Shown in pieces: positions 22,860 to 34,789 of a stretch of DNA of 64,000 nt (positions are counted from its first letter, which is position 1; every line of letters starts with the position of its first letter). Location of the stretch: assembly GCF_963678635.1 (NCBI RefSeq), contig NC_087063.1, forward strand, positions 26,405,649-26,469,648, read 5' to 3'. This DNA comes from Symsagittifera roscoffensis (Eukaryota; Xenacoelomorpha; Acoela; Convolutidae). Under the pieces are notes generated by a model. It did no database searches and was not told the DNA's origin. It saw only the letters and a list, made by a program, of their open reading frames with translations. The position numbers were made by a program, and so were the translations under genes.

Positions 22860-24830
22860 CGAAGATATAGTCCCTCCTATGGCGGAAAATGCAGGTGAAG
22901 TAAGATCGGCGGACCCCCCCCCCCCCCCCCCAAATGGGAACTACAGTGGCTAGGTTTATGAAACTCATAGGACGGATATGCAAATAGACCCCACCCCGAC
23001 TTCCGGGAGTCGTTTCTCGGACCCCACTGAACGCAGGAAGCTAAAACTTTGGGATAGCATAGGTAGCAACGAAGTAGATCTTGTGTTATAATTTGAACCA
23101 AATCCAGCGGCTGAACCGGAAGTTATTAGCACTTTGGAAAACCACCCCTTAAACCGGAAGTAGGCAATTTACGCAAAATAATGAGCGAGGTCATATTGAT
23201 TTTATGACGGCATCAGATACTACAACGCATCCCCGAAAAAAGACCCCTTGTGATTGAAACCCCTCCGCCAACTCCTTCCGGTGTTAATAGCCTTTTCCCC
23301 GGGAAAAGTGATAATGAACCTTAGAAATGGGATAACTTGGGAAGTATTAACGGGATATGGATGAAACTTGTTAGGTAGGACCCCTATGGGATTGTAAACC
23401 TGAATGTGGAAGATTGACCCCGGGTGACCTTGAATTGACCTTTAGGCGTTTAGGACCAAATTTGTATAAAAAACCTCGGGATGAACACCGGAAAGAGGCG
23501 TATTCATTCGACCCCAACCCTTGGGAATGAGAATCGGTCACCTTACTAATATTTGGGAGGGAACTTACCTATTGCGGAACAATTGAGAAGTCGAAAAAGA
23601 TATAGCTTAGACATTGTATAACTGAATTAGTGGAATCAATTGAAGTGAACTTGGCAAACATCGGGTTCGATCTAGCTTGGCGAATGCGCTATTAATAGAA
23701 TAACAATCAAAGTAGTCCCAGAGGGAATTGACAGTAACTGCGGTATAGCATGGGAAGTATGACTCCTACATAACATGAATGAATGAGATATTTACTTAGC
23801 TCCCCGGAGGTTGCTTTTTGGCACAATTCGACCCCTAGTAAGCGAATTACGTTTCCCTGATAGCTAGAAGGTCGGGGTTGGAATAGAGTATAAATCGGAA
23901 TTTTAGATGCTAAGGATGAGTTAGCGACCTATAAAAAGAGTCTTCCCCTACCCCTGGGAGGTTGGAATGTTAATGGGATAATTATATAAAAACCTTGGGA
24001 AGATTGGTTAATTAAACATAATTCGGTTTGGAGGTGAAATTGTACTTGATACTTGCACAGCTTAGTTAGAGATACCTATAATGAACTTGGAACTTAAGAT
24101 TAGTGGCGTCAGAGGAAGAATTCAGTTAAGACCTTACGAAAAGGGTAACTAAGTAAATGTCAGGACTTGTAGGGACGGTATAACTCTAACTTTAACTAAA
24201 ACTCAAATAGACAAACATCATAGAGAATAACAAGTAGCCTACCCTTAGGCAGAACAGGAATAATTACTATTGAGAGTAGTTGGTTCTCGGTTAGAGTGAG
24301 AACGATTGAGCATGCCGAGAAGAGTAGTTGGTCCGTGAAGGACGCTATTGCTTGAAGCGAGGCTAGTTGTGTCTCATAGTTAGTTAGTTAGTCTGGCTGA
24401 TTAGGACCCGAGTTTAGTACCGGGTGGAAGTATTTGTGTGTGCGAGTTGCGCTCGAGAGTTGGTTATCGTTGGCGATTCTGGCATTGGGTCAAGCGAGGA
24501 CCGACGGGCTAGTTAGCGAAGCGATTGAACGAAACGAGACGCGGGCTTTTTATAGAAGTAGTTAGTAGTAGTTAGCTCATTAAGGGCACTGTAAATTACT
24601 TTTTGTTTCCTCTGTGATTTAAGAAGAATTTACCTATTGAGCCCATGATTTGCTGAACTAGCTAGAAAGGACAGAGTAAAGCCGAAGAGAGCACTAACAA
24701 AAGGGGGTGTTGCGTAATCCATTGATCGGCCGATTTAGTCTGACCATCAGCATAGTAGAACACCTAGTATTAGTGACCCCCGCTTATACAAAGTGGAAAA
24801 ATACTACAGATAGTAAAAACACTTTGGGTT
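22860..24830. other. Compositional island of unknown origin
   Basis: About 2 kb looks unlike the rest of the window. It is visibly less AT-rich, poor in A-runs, purine-biased on the plus strand, rich in GG/CC pairs and in 'accggaagt' and 'cttggga' phrases, and contains an 18-base C-run at 22914-22931. All frames are closed within 75 codons. It is not recognisable as rRNA, mitochondrial or protein-coding DNA and shares no repeat with the rest of the window. It could be a long terminal repeat, a non-coding transcript or an insertion from elsewhere. Confidence 0.5.
22914..22931. repeat. C18 homopolymer
   Basis: Eighteen consecutive C residues occur, exceptional in such an AT-rich window. The length may be uncertain in the assembly. 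Confidence 0.95.
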
Positions 24831-24937
24831 GGGATTCTACCATTAAAAAGAAAAACTGGTTTTAAGTTTTTACTTTTAAGCCTAATAGCCTAATTTTTGA
24901 GGGATTAAAGTGAGCGAGTAGATATTATTACAAGGAT

Positions 24938-25692
24938 AGCCGGTTACTGTGCAAGTAGCACGGAATATTCCGACCATAGTCTTCATAAAACTACAAAAAA
25001 GTCATAGTAAAATAAGCAAACATGACAACCGTTTTTGAGGGAAATGACTAGAAAAACAAAAGTAAAAAAAATCAGGTTTTTTCAAAATTTTTTAGCCGAA
25101 ATTTTTTAATTCCCAAAATGGCATTAAAAATCTCCAAAAACAAATTTTACTCGAGTAAAATCAAAATGAATTGAAATAAGCTATTGTAAACGGCCCATAT
25201 TAACCATAAATAAGAAATTTTGAAATTATACCTTTTGGAAATTTTTAAATGTCAATGAAATCATGACTGAAAGGGCTTTAATATGATATATCACTCAACT
25301 CTCTGATGATTTTTTGTGGTACCTAATTTTGCGAGGTAAACAAAAAGAAAAAAACTAAATCACACCGAATACAAAGTTCCTTCTCATTTTCAGTAGTCGG
25401 AACAATAAGAGCTTTTATTTCAGCCGTGAAAAACTTAGTTTTACTCCAGGAAATCGAAATTGATGATAAATTGTATTTTTTCCACAGTATTTGTTTTGAT
25501 ATTCATTTTTGTGGTTGATAATAATTATTTTACCAACTGTAGTTGACAATGATTTATTTACTAACGTTCCTAGCTTTCCTCGCATCACAATACGCACAAA
25601 AAACGGCACAATCAATGAAATTATTGTTTTTAAATAGTTTTTATGATTGTGGTCGGAACTTTCTGTGCTACCTACTTACACAGCAACTGGCT
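24938..25692. mobile_element. MITE-A, complete copy with long terminal inverted repeats
   Basis: The left end AGCCGGTTACTGTGCAAGTAG and the inverse of the right end AGCCAGTTGCTGTGTAAGTAG match, followed on both sides by the CACxGAA-TTCCGACCA block. Weaker similarity extends about 150 bases inward. The 755-bp element has no transposase frame. It defines the family whose other copies lie at 7930, 20590, 22565 and 37534. Confidence 0.88.
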
Positions 25693-25699
25693 TCTCATG

Positions 25700-27190
25700 T
25701 TTTTTTTCTGAGAAATACAATTTTAAAGTCTACATAATTGAAACGAAACTATTATTAATTAAACATTATTTCATTTATTCGCTGAAATTGTATTTTCCTT
25801 CGTCAATCCATTTCTAACTTTCTTCGAGGAAAGTAAAATCACGAGGAAAATCCCAAGCAAATCCGTAGTCCGTTTTTGATACGCGAATCGTCGGAACAAT
25901 AATGCGCGCTGCAACTGTGATTATATCAGCAAAATCTGACCGAAAAAAAGCGTTTCAACTAACAGATCCCCTTCTACCACCAATTCGAACAAAATCAGTG
26001 TGCAATTTGGAAATATCAAAACAAAATAGGATAACAGAAAAAATTTTTACTCTGCAACAACAAAAAAAAGTTAATAGTCCAGGTTTTACCACCGTTATAA
26101 GCATTTCATTTTTTCCTCCTCCAAGTCGTTTATTTACAGAACTTAATTAAATTTGTGGAAGCATTTCCTTACATCAAGCCAAAAAAGCAAGAAGACATTA
26201 TACCCGATAGCAATAAGTATCAAACAAAAGATTCACATTTCAGTTTATAAGCTCAATGAAAAAAAACAGCAGATTATTCATTATTTGGCATCGAAAAAAG
26301 GGAAATAGTAGCGAAAAAAAAACCAAACCAAAACTTATGTAAATCGATTGTTTGTGAAAAAAAATATTTTGTCAATTTTTGTGGAGAGGGGATAGAGCAA
26401 GCCGTAAATTCGGCTTCTTGATTGTATTTTTAAATCTTTAGATAACAAACACTAATTCAAACAGTAAGAATTTACATTAAAAGATTCAATTTTTTACTTA
26501 AAATATCTTTGCTCTTCGCCAAAATTTTAAACCGTTTTTTCTCGACACTCCAAACGCGTTTATTTTTTATAATAGATTTTATCACGACTGAAATAAAGGT
26601 TATTCACGTTTTCAGTTTATTTGGATCAGACTGCATGTCCAATATTAACTGACTAGACAGGGTATCAGTGATCGACCTCCTTAGACAAGACAAGGTTCCT
26701 TGTGTATTTGCTTTGTTCTCCATCAAGTTCAACCATCTTTATCGAGAGGGTTCAATGTCCCGACAAACTTATTGAAGTTTTGGTCTAGACACTTTATAAA
26801 AGCATTTTGTTGTTAGCAAGGTCGCATCGGGTTGATTTAAATGCTAGATGAACCTGTTTTGGCATTTTGTGAAGAAAAATAGCTTATCCGTTGCGCCAAA
26901 AACGATCTTTTTATAAGATTTTTGTGGAATATTTTGACAAAAAAATGTCTTATTTCGGGACAAGCCCCAGAAGAAACTGATTCACGCCCACAGCGCCGTT
27001 CAATAGTACGCTATTAATGTCCAAAAATCTAGCTAGTCAAAACAAAATGAGACCAGGTATCACTAATAGGAAACATATGTTGATAAAAATACGCCTACAA
27101 AAATTTAAGTTTTGTTTCAAATAATGTTTAGTTTCAGTAACACATATAAGAGAACCGCAATCACGCCGAATACACATTCTTCAGTGTTAA
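25700..27190. other. Gene-free stretch
   Basis: No coding or structural feature is recognised. A phrase 'gtcggaacaataa' at about 25887 echoes the interior of MITE-A. Confidence 0.4.
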
Positions 27191-27199
27191 TAAAAGAAC

Positions 27200-28080
27200 G
27201 GCCACATTGCCGAAAACAATTGAGTAGACGCCGTTGAGCCACAGAAGAAATCGCCAAAAAAAATTATCGATGCCATGAAAATTTTAGAGCTTTCAAGTTT
27301 AAAGAATCAAAGACGCCCCACCCCTGAAACATTACACTCCCCCTGAAACGCAAACACAGAGGCGAAGTGGAGCTTCGCAATCAATTGTGATACAATGCAA
27401 GCGCAGCGAAAATGAAAAATAAATATATTTAAAAAAAAAAAATTTCAGAAAAACAGTCCAGAAAAAAACCAACCACGATCATTAAGTAGGCTTTTATTAT
27501 GTAATGAGCGGCTAACCACTCAGCTGAAAACGCGTGGATATAAAGCAAATTCATTTCGCGCTCAAACAAAACATTGCTTTTCAGATAGTGAATAGCAAAA
27601 GAGACGATAGTCAGAACATTTTCTTTGGAAGATGTCAAAAATTATTTCATATAAACATTCTTGATTTTATTAAACATCCTTAAAAAGCAATTGGAATCCT
27701 TTTATGATTGACAGGAAAACCGACAAAATTTGTGTCCGACAAAATTTGTGTTGACTCCCGTTAAACCGACAGAAAAATGATATCATAAAAAAGCTATAAC
27801 ATGTTGAAACTAACAGTTTTTAAGGCACATCCCTCTTAGAACATACGAAAGCATAGGAAATTAATTTCCCTCCAAAGTACGCAACTTGAAGCAATTTAAC
27901 CAATATAACATAAGCAGAAACCGTAAAAAAACCAAAAATATAATCAAAATCAAAGTTGATATAGAACAAATTACAGAACGATTTTCAATTATAGTAAAGA
28001 AGGTTAAGTAGAATAAAAGCCCAAGCTTGAGAAAGAAAACCGATAAAGAACGATACTAGATACGACAACTGCATTAAAAA
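27200..28080. repeat. Dispersed repeat family R2, copy 2, with an inserted SINE-like segment
   Basis: It matches 16.7-17.3 kb in order ('cgttgagccac', 'gcacatccctc', 'ataacataag', 'caaattacagaacgattttcaattatag'). Within it, 27400-27550 matches 55575-55735. Confidence 0.55.
27440..27545 (-). mobile_element. tRNA-derived SINE-like segment S1, copy 1
   Basis: The minus strand contains GCTGAGTGGTTAGCCGC, a good tRNA A box of Ser/Leu type, and a degraded B box 45-55 bases later. The same segment with shared flanks ('tttcagaaaaacagtc-agaaa') is at 55640-55735. The acceptor stem is absent, so it is not a tRNA gene. Confidence 0.5.
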
Positions 28081-28469
28081 ACAGGAAATTATGACAACAA
28101 AGATTAGGACGAAAACACCGATTCCGAACAAAAACATTTTTGTATAAAAATTCATTTGAAAAAAAAAAAACGATCTATTACCGAACACTATTCGAGAGCC
28201 ATATCAGAACTTTCAAGAAATTGAGCATAAGAGCACGTAAGAAAAGCGTTTACGGCTATAGTGTCTAGTTCCCGATTAGAAGACACTTCCAAATAAAAAA
28301 AGCATGGAAAAATATTTTTGTTCTTCAAATGACAAACAAAGTTGATTAAGGATCATACACTTCGAAAAAACACTTGCTACGACCTGTATTTGAAATCCAA
28401 AACTTAGCGTCCAAAATCACGCGCTTTGCCAATAGACTAACTGTGAATGGGCGTGGAAGTTGTTGATAT

Positions 28470-28700
28470 TCCATAAACATAGCCAACAGACAGTTGGAAA
28501 GGAGTAAAGGAGTGCAAGTAAACAGATAAAAAATAAAGACTTACTTTTTGAAAAAAACTGAACTTTCGAATTTCAAAGGAAGAAATACATGGCCTTAAAG
28601 CTCTGTGAATATCGAGAAAAATTTATGACAGACACTTTTTTGATAATTACAACCCAATCTGAGAAAGCTGGATCAATAAAAAACTGTCAATAAGAAAAGC
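28470..28700. repeat. Dispersed repeat family R1, copy 4
   Basis: It contains 'acatagccaacagacagttgg', 'ttaaagctctgtgaatatcgag' and 'gagaaagctggatcaata' in the family order. Confidence 0.65.
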
Positions 28701-29380
28701 GGTGAGCATATATCCCGAGCGGTAAATCAACTTAAAAAAAACAAAGAAATATACGAATTAAATTAAAATTAGAAACGCATTTGGTCTTAGATTTATGAAA
28801 TTTGCAGAAAAAAAATCGCAGAAAAGTAGATAGAGCGAGACTGAAATCAAGTAAAAGTGCTTCATTTTGGCCAGTCCCATATTGATATCTTGCCTTTGTT
28901 AGTTAAATCGATCAAATTTAGTTTTTAAAGTTTTGATTTTCATTTTCATCATTCAGGGAAGGGGAGTTGGTCTAACCAAAAAAGTTTCAAATTACAAGTC
29001 ACTAGCTTTCGAAATGAAAATTTAATTCAATCTTCAAAAGTTCTGGTTCTGGTAACTCCATTTTTCCAGGTGTAAGCAATAAAATCTGCTGGCTATAGTT
29101 GATAACTGAACAAATATCTATCGAATCGTCGTCCGTTTTTTTTCAAAACAAAGTTTTCATTGAACAGTCTATTTTGAAAATTGTGAAAATTAACGGCGAA
29201 AATGCACCAATCCATTAATAAACATTTTTTTCACTATGCTTGTTTGAATATGATTTTTGTGGATGTTCATTTCCAAAGTGAGGCTCCTTCTACTATACTG
29301 CTATTTTATGACGTTGAAACCTATAACGGGGCAATTTTAAAACGGTGTCAGGACAAAAGTTACCATACCAAAAGTTCCCA
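28700..29380. other. Gene-free stretch
   Basis: Nothing recognised. The 83-codon frame at 29202-29453 runs into the probable MULE terminal repeat and has no domain. Confidence 0.35.
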
Positions 29381-29389
29381 TGACATTAG

Positions 29390-31504
29390 ATACCGTACCA
29401 AAAGATCCCTTGTAAAAAAACTCGCCCCTACCTTAAAATCCTATGCCAATTAAAAGGATCCCATGAATAATGAACAAAAGTCATGATCAAAGTGTAATCA
29501 GAAATCAATTAGGTTCTCGCTAGTATTGAACAACGCAAATCTAAGATAACTAATTTTGATCTGCATTCATTTTTTGGATTAACATAGTACCAGTATGTGT
29601 TGCATTTAGTGTTAATATGGCATTGAATTAGAACAAATCAATTGAAACTGTATACACTCTCACATTCATTATCTCACACTTTAACTCATTGAATCAAAAA
29701 AGGCCAAACTTTCATTATTCTTAACGGCCGTGAATTTCGAAAGAAACGCGATACGAAGACAACAACATTACCGCTGCAACAAACGGAGATCATATAAGAG
29801 CCCGAAAATTTTTATCACTTGTGGGAGCGATATAACCTCAAACAGCAACGAGCATAGTCACGAGCTTAACGCAGGACGGACGTTCAGAAGCTCGACAACT
29901 AGTTCAGCAAGTGAAGGGGACAGTTAAGAGTCAACTAAATCCAGTAAACAGCCAGATCAACGAAGCTAGTTTGCAATTGGTGCAGGACGAAAGGCAACCC
30001 AACTGTCTTTGCCTTCCCGGTCGGAGATAACACCAACTTTAAACAGAAGTATACAAACAACAGCCCTGCCTACTACGTATGACCGTCATTATGAAATACC
30101 GGATCATTTTGAGCATTTTTGTCTTTTTGATAGCGAAAAACATGACACGGAACGCATATTGATTTTTGGCGATCTTGAGAACCTCAATGCACTTAAATTG
30201 TACAACAGAACCTGGCTTGTAGACGGTACTTTCAAAATTTTTCCCAATCAATTTTATCAGCTCTACACTGTACACATCTCGATTGGCGGGGTTTATCCAC
30301 CTTGCATCTACGTTCTGCGCAGCCGGAAACTTTTATCAACCTATAACAGGTTCCTAACCAACCGCACTTAAACCCAGGAAAGAATTTTGATCGAATTTGA
30401 AAATTCGTCGTTGAGTGCTTTTGCGTCTCATTACGAAACTGACATTAAGGAATGCTAGTTTTACCTCTGTCAGAGCTTTATGCGGAAAATATTCTAATTG
30501 GGCCTTAAATAGACTTACGAATCAAACAGCTAGCTAGTCTTAGCGCTGAATATGACTCCTGCTCTTAGTTTTGTGCCGGAGTCAAAAAACGGAAATCGGC
30601 TTCGACCTAGTAAAGGAGAAAATAGGCAGAGTGGCAACCGGATATTTCATAAAACGATCTCGAAGAATTAGACGCGCTCACAGCTTATTTCCAAAAACGT
30701 ATATTAAAGTGGATTTGATTGGCCGACAAACACTCTCTCCTTTCTTTATGGAACCATTATCAAAATGCGGTGTCTGGCATAGCCCGAACCACAAAATTCA
30801 GTTGAAGGGTGGCATTTAGATGTAACCGCTTTGTTTCAAGGCATCCATCCATTAACAAATAATTTTGTTTTAGTTTTTGCCTAATGTCTTCTAAATCTAA
30901 AATTGTTTGATCAATTTTTTCATAGACGCCTCCTTGCACCGGAGAGCGCCGAAATACAATACTGCGACTCGCATTCAAAAACGCTGTCTCTGTCAATTTA
31001 ATTCTAGAGCAATTGCCCTTATTTACGGGACGCTAGGTTGCGGTAGGGCCTATCGGCCCTTTGAATATTGCGTCTAGCGAAAACAAAGTCGATCAAAACT
31101 GAATTGATATTTTTTATCACATAGAATGGCAAATGATTCGCAATGGAAATGATTTCAAAGCTTTAGAGTTTTGCAAAAACTTAATTTCAATCGTGTACTG
31201 ACTTGAGTTGTCTGAAAAATCAGGCCATTTTTGGCAAAGTTGGTTTTGAGTAATTGGAAACCCTTCAAGTTCATTTGCAGTCTAAGTGGTTTTGAAGTTG
31301 GAGTTTCATTTTGAAGGCCAAGTGATAAGCAAGATCATTTATTTTCAAAATTTGTGCCGCAGAAGTTTGGTCGTTTCTTTGGTTTTAACCGACGATTGTT
31401 TTTGCTTTGATCGATTAACCGATTAATTTTCAATTCTTTGGTTCTTTGTTATGCTATCTTATGTCATGGGCGATTTTAAAACGAGGTATCTTTTGAAATG
31501 GTAT
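29390..31504. mobile_element. Probable extent of the MULE element
   Basis: Left of the transposase, 29390-29430 reads GATACCGTACCAAAAGATCC and on. The inverse of 31464-31504 reads GATACCATTTCAAAAGATAC and on, both continuing into a TCGCCC block. These look like eroded terminal inverted repeats. The exact ends and any 8-9 bp target duplication were not resolved. Confidence 0.4.
29725..30900 (+). pseudogene. Mutator-like (MULE) transposase with FLYWCH-type finger, decayed
   Basis: The parts appear in the expected order with frameshifts and stops. A FLYWCH-like zinc finger lies at about 29732-29870; the second half reads RCNKRRSYKSPK and ends in an H-S-H-E-L stretch. The transposase core at 30160-30340 has WLVDGTFKIFPNQFYQLYTV, where D is the first catalytic Asp, followed by PCIYVL. 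Around 30400-30560 come remains of the 'ADFE..A' and 'C.F.L.Q...RK' blocks. The C-terminal N-S-V-E-G-W-H motif is at about 30790, in another frame. At least two frameshifts and several stops show it is dead. Confidence 0.82.
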
Positions 31505-31779
31505 CTTATTGACTGGTTCTACTCGTTTGGGATCTAAAGGTAGGGAATCTTTAGTCATGTAAGCATTAAAATATAAGCTCATTTGCAAAATCTGTACTTT
31601 TGCGTGCACCAAATATCATCAAGTCTATATATTAATTGCAACAGGAAGAAACGTGAGCGTAGCTTTCATTTCAAATTATCGGAGGGCTGTCTGTATTTAG
31701 ACAATCGCTTATTCATACTACTCAGTGAGCACACAAATAATATTAACCAATCAGAAGAAGAAAGGGAGCAGCACAACAG

Positions 31780-32140
31780 TGTCGAAGTATATCAGTGCCG
31801 AAAAAAATAGTTCAACAGTGCCGAAAATGAAAACTTTGTTCAACAATGCCACAAAATTTGAACAAATTAAGTGCGGCTACCAAAAATTGAACAGCGATTG
31901 ATTACAATCTTGAGTGCGTTTTTAATAATTTAGGCAAGAAAATTTGCTTAGACGTTTTGGCGCCAAAATAATTGTCATTTGCAGTTTAAGACATTTTGGC
32001 GCCAAAATTGGAGTGGTTTTCTTTGTCAATTAGCGTCAGTAAGGTCCAATTCTTTAGAAAATGCGGTTAAATTATTCTGAAATTTTACCGCCTTTTCGGC
32101 ACTGTTGTACTTCGGCACTCTTGAACGCCCCGAAAAAAAC
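31780..32140. mobile_element. MITE-B-like element, left arm of a large inverted repeat
   Basis: It runs from 'gtgccgaaaaaaatagttcaacagtgcc' to the terminus CGGCACTCTTGAACGCC. Its inner 250 bases recur inverted at 32217-32425. Two perfect TTTTGGCGCCAAAA palindromes lie at 31955-31968 and 31994-32007. Confidence 0.7.
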
Positions 32141-32216
32141 TACTAATTAAATTTCTTCAGTGTTTGGATTCCGATTGGTTAATATAGTATTTGTCAGCTT
32201 ACTGACGAGCATGAAT

Positions 32217-32540
32217 GGGGACGTTCAACAATGCCGAAAACGACGGGAAATTTTCATATTAAATTAACCGCATTTTCTAAAGAGCGGAAAATTGTTGACG
32301 CCAATTAACAAAGAAAATCACTCCAATTTTGGCGCCAAATTGTCTGCAACTGCAAATTAAACAATTATTTTGGCGCCAAAACGTCTAAATTGCAAATTTT
32401 CTCGCTCAAAATCTTAAAGTATTGTTGACGTACTGTTCAAAAATGCCGAAAATGAAAACTTTGTTCAACAGTACAGAAAATTTGAACATATTAAGTGCGG
32501 CAACAAAAATTAAACGGCGATTAATTGCAATATTTTTAAG
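32217..32540. mobile_element. MITE-B-like element, right arm plus a direct partial copy
   Basis: It starts at the terminus GACGTTCAACAATGCCGAAA and mirrors the left arm to about 32425, including palindromes at 32327-32339 and 32368-32381. From about 32432 it switches to a direct copy of the first 110 bases of the left arm. Nested insertion or template switching would explain this. Confidence 0.7.
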
Positions 32541-32589
32541 ATTTTGAGGGAGAAAATTTGCATCTCAAACGTTGGATATCTCAAATGGA

Positions 32590-32690
32590 TATCTCAAAAT
32601 AGTACAAAGGGTGGAGGGGGTCGAATCCCTGAGAACGGGCGTCCCCCCGCAAACCCCCTCCCCTCCATCCGCCCCTGGTTGAGCTAATTA
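32590..32690. other. Short GC-rich segment
   Basis: A G-run then C-run stretch ending in 'ccgcccctgg' has relatives near 14875 and 38035. It is probably the remnant of a dispersed repeat; no coding is seen. Confidence 0.4.
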
Positions 32691-32929
32691 TTTTCCCGGC
32701 TCTGTTGTACTGCTGCGTATGAAAAAGCGGTTGCTTGAATACTGCTACGAAACCCGAATTATCATTTCTTTCTAATTCGGGGGAAAACTGAAGAGGAACC
32801 TTGTATCAAATAATTCGATGCCAACTCTAGACCTGATGATGTTCATTACTAAATCGACTTATAGCTTGAACTAAAATGAATCCAAGTAGTTCATAATTGG
32901 CTTTACTTACACTGCAAAAGATTCTATTG

Positions 32930-34780
32930 ATCTCCATGGCTATTGAATTGCTTGTTCAGTTGTTTTTTCCAGTTTAATTTGATAAGCAACTTCAAATTTT
33001 ATTTGCTTGTATATCTATGACAAATCACTCTCTTCAACGAATATACGACGAAATATCTCACGACGCTTGCAATAGCTTGAAAAAAACATACATCAACGCA
33101 ATTGAGATAGCTTGAAAAAAATTAATCAAGCCGTTTAGACAATAACATATTGAACTAATTTTTGTACGGTGAAATAATTCACGAAAGTTGTGCTTTTCAG
33201 ACCATCTATTCTAACAACGAAACTATCAGACACATCAACTCAATTTCAAAAAGAACAAATATCTGTAATAGATATCAGGCAAGCTCTTCCAAGAATGAAT
33301 TATTGAAAAACAGCTGTGCTTTTTCAGTTTTGATATAAACTAAAAGCTTTGTATAACTTTTAAACTTAGAAGCAGCCCATTCAAGCGATAACACTGCAAA
33401 ACATTTCATAATAGTTTGATACCTAGATTTGGTTTGCAAACATTACGTTTTTCCAAGCAAAATATCAAGCGATAAATTTGAAAACATTTCATATTGTTCT
33501 GATAACCTATATTGGTTAGCGATCGCTGAATTTTTCATGAAGGGTAACGAGACATAAATTTTGAAGTATTTCATGCAGTATTGATACTTTAAATTGATTC
33601 GCGAAAAAACAGATTCGCGAAAAAAACAGCAAGAATGATATTAAGCGATATAACATAAAACTTGAACATTTCGTGTTGCTTCTAACTGAAACATTTCAGC
33701 TCATTCATAATCGATTAAACTCACGCTCATTTCATGAGTGACTGGCTTGAGAAACAATGAATTTTTACTGTTAACTTTTTAGTATAAATACCTTTACAAA
33801 TAAATTTGAATGAAACTTACAAAATGAAATTTTGGATTAACTAAATGTGGGCAATTTAGTAGCAATACCATTGGTTTTGTCGTTACAATGCGAAATAATT
33901 GAAAGTATTTTTGATGGCTACCAGTTATGAAAAAAATTTCAGGCATGCTATTCAAATAACGAAACTACCAAATGATTCAAATCGAATCCATGGTTTCAAT
34001 TCGTTCACAATAAAAAATACTTTGATCTTTGAATGGTTTGCTTGAATTTTTTTCCAATTTTCATGCTGATTTCCATACTTCAAATCATTCACAAAAAACT
34101 GAAAAATTTCACGCCAGCAATTTGGAGGAAACAATTTTGACGTTAAAGATGGAGTAAGTAGCTTGAATCCATTCGCAAAAATTTTAAGTTTTGCGAGCAA
34201 ACTTTTCAACCTGTAAACTTTCCAAACCTGTAAATTTGAAATATTTCAAGCTTTTTGCCAGACTGAAATGATTTGTACAAATTAAAACTTTTGATACAAG
34301 CTACCAAATATTGAATATTTGAACCGTTTCAAACTCTTTTGATAGATAATTTTTATTGGCGAAATGCACTTAATTTTTAAACAAGCTAGCAAGCGATAAC
34401 AAGCAACATTTTTATAGCTTGAATTAGTTGCAGTAAAGCTTAATTTATCAGCCCCGCGTTACCAAGAGTAGAAACTTTTGAATAGTTCGAAGTTTTCATC
34501 GCTTGAATCGGTTTAAAAATGATCAAACTTTGGAAATTTTTAGCTTGGACCCACAGCTTGATTCCTTCCACAAAAAGTTATTTTTTATGTGAGCTCATCG
34601 AAGCAAAACTGATAACATTTTATGGAAAAAAGCCCCATGTTGAATGGAGGAATCCATTCCGGGGAATACTGAAAAAACGATGAAACATTGAAATGTTTTT
34701 AACTAAATCATATATTGAATCGATTTGCAAAGAGTTAATTATTCGAGCAAAGAAACTGAAATTTAAAGTCAATTTTCACT
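32930..34780. repeat. Degenerate tandem array T3, about 80-bp unit
   Basis: A recurring order 'agcgataa', 'ttgaaaacatttcat', 'tt-tgatacc', 'attggtttgcaaa' and 'tttttccaagcaaa' is clearest at 33383, 33467 and 33545 (spacing about 84 and 78). It fades outward, and weaker units reach about 34750. No frame is maintained. Confidence 0.6.
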
Positions 34781-34789
34781 GTTTCCTAG

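Noticed and set aside
22860-24830. Ribosomal RNA or mitochondrial insertion
   Set aside because: I looked for conserved rRNA core words and mitochondrial protein frames and saw none.
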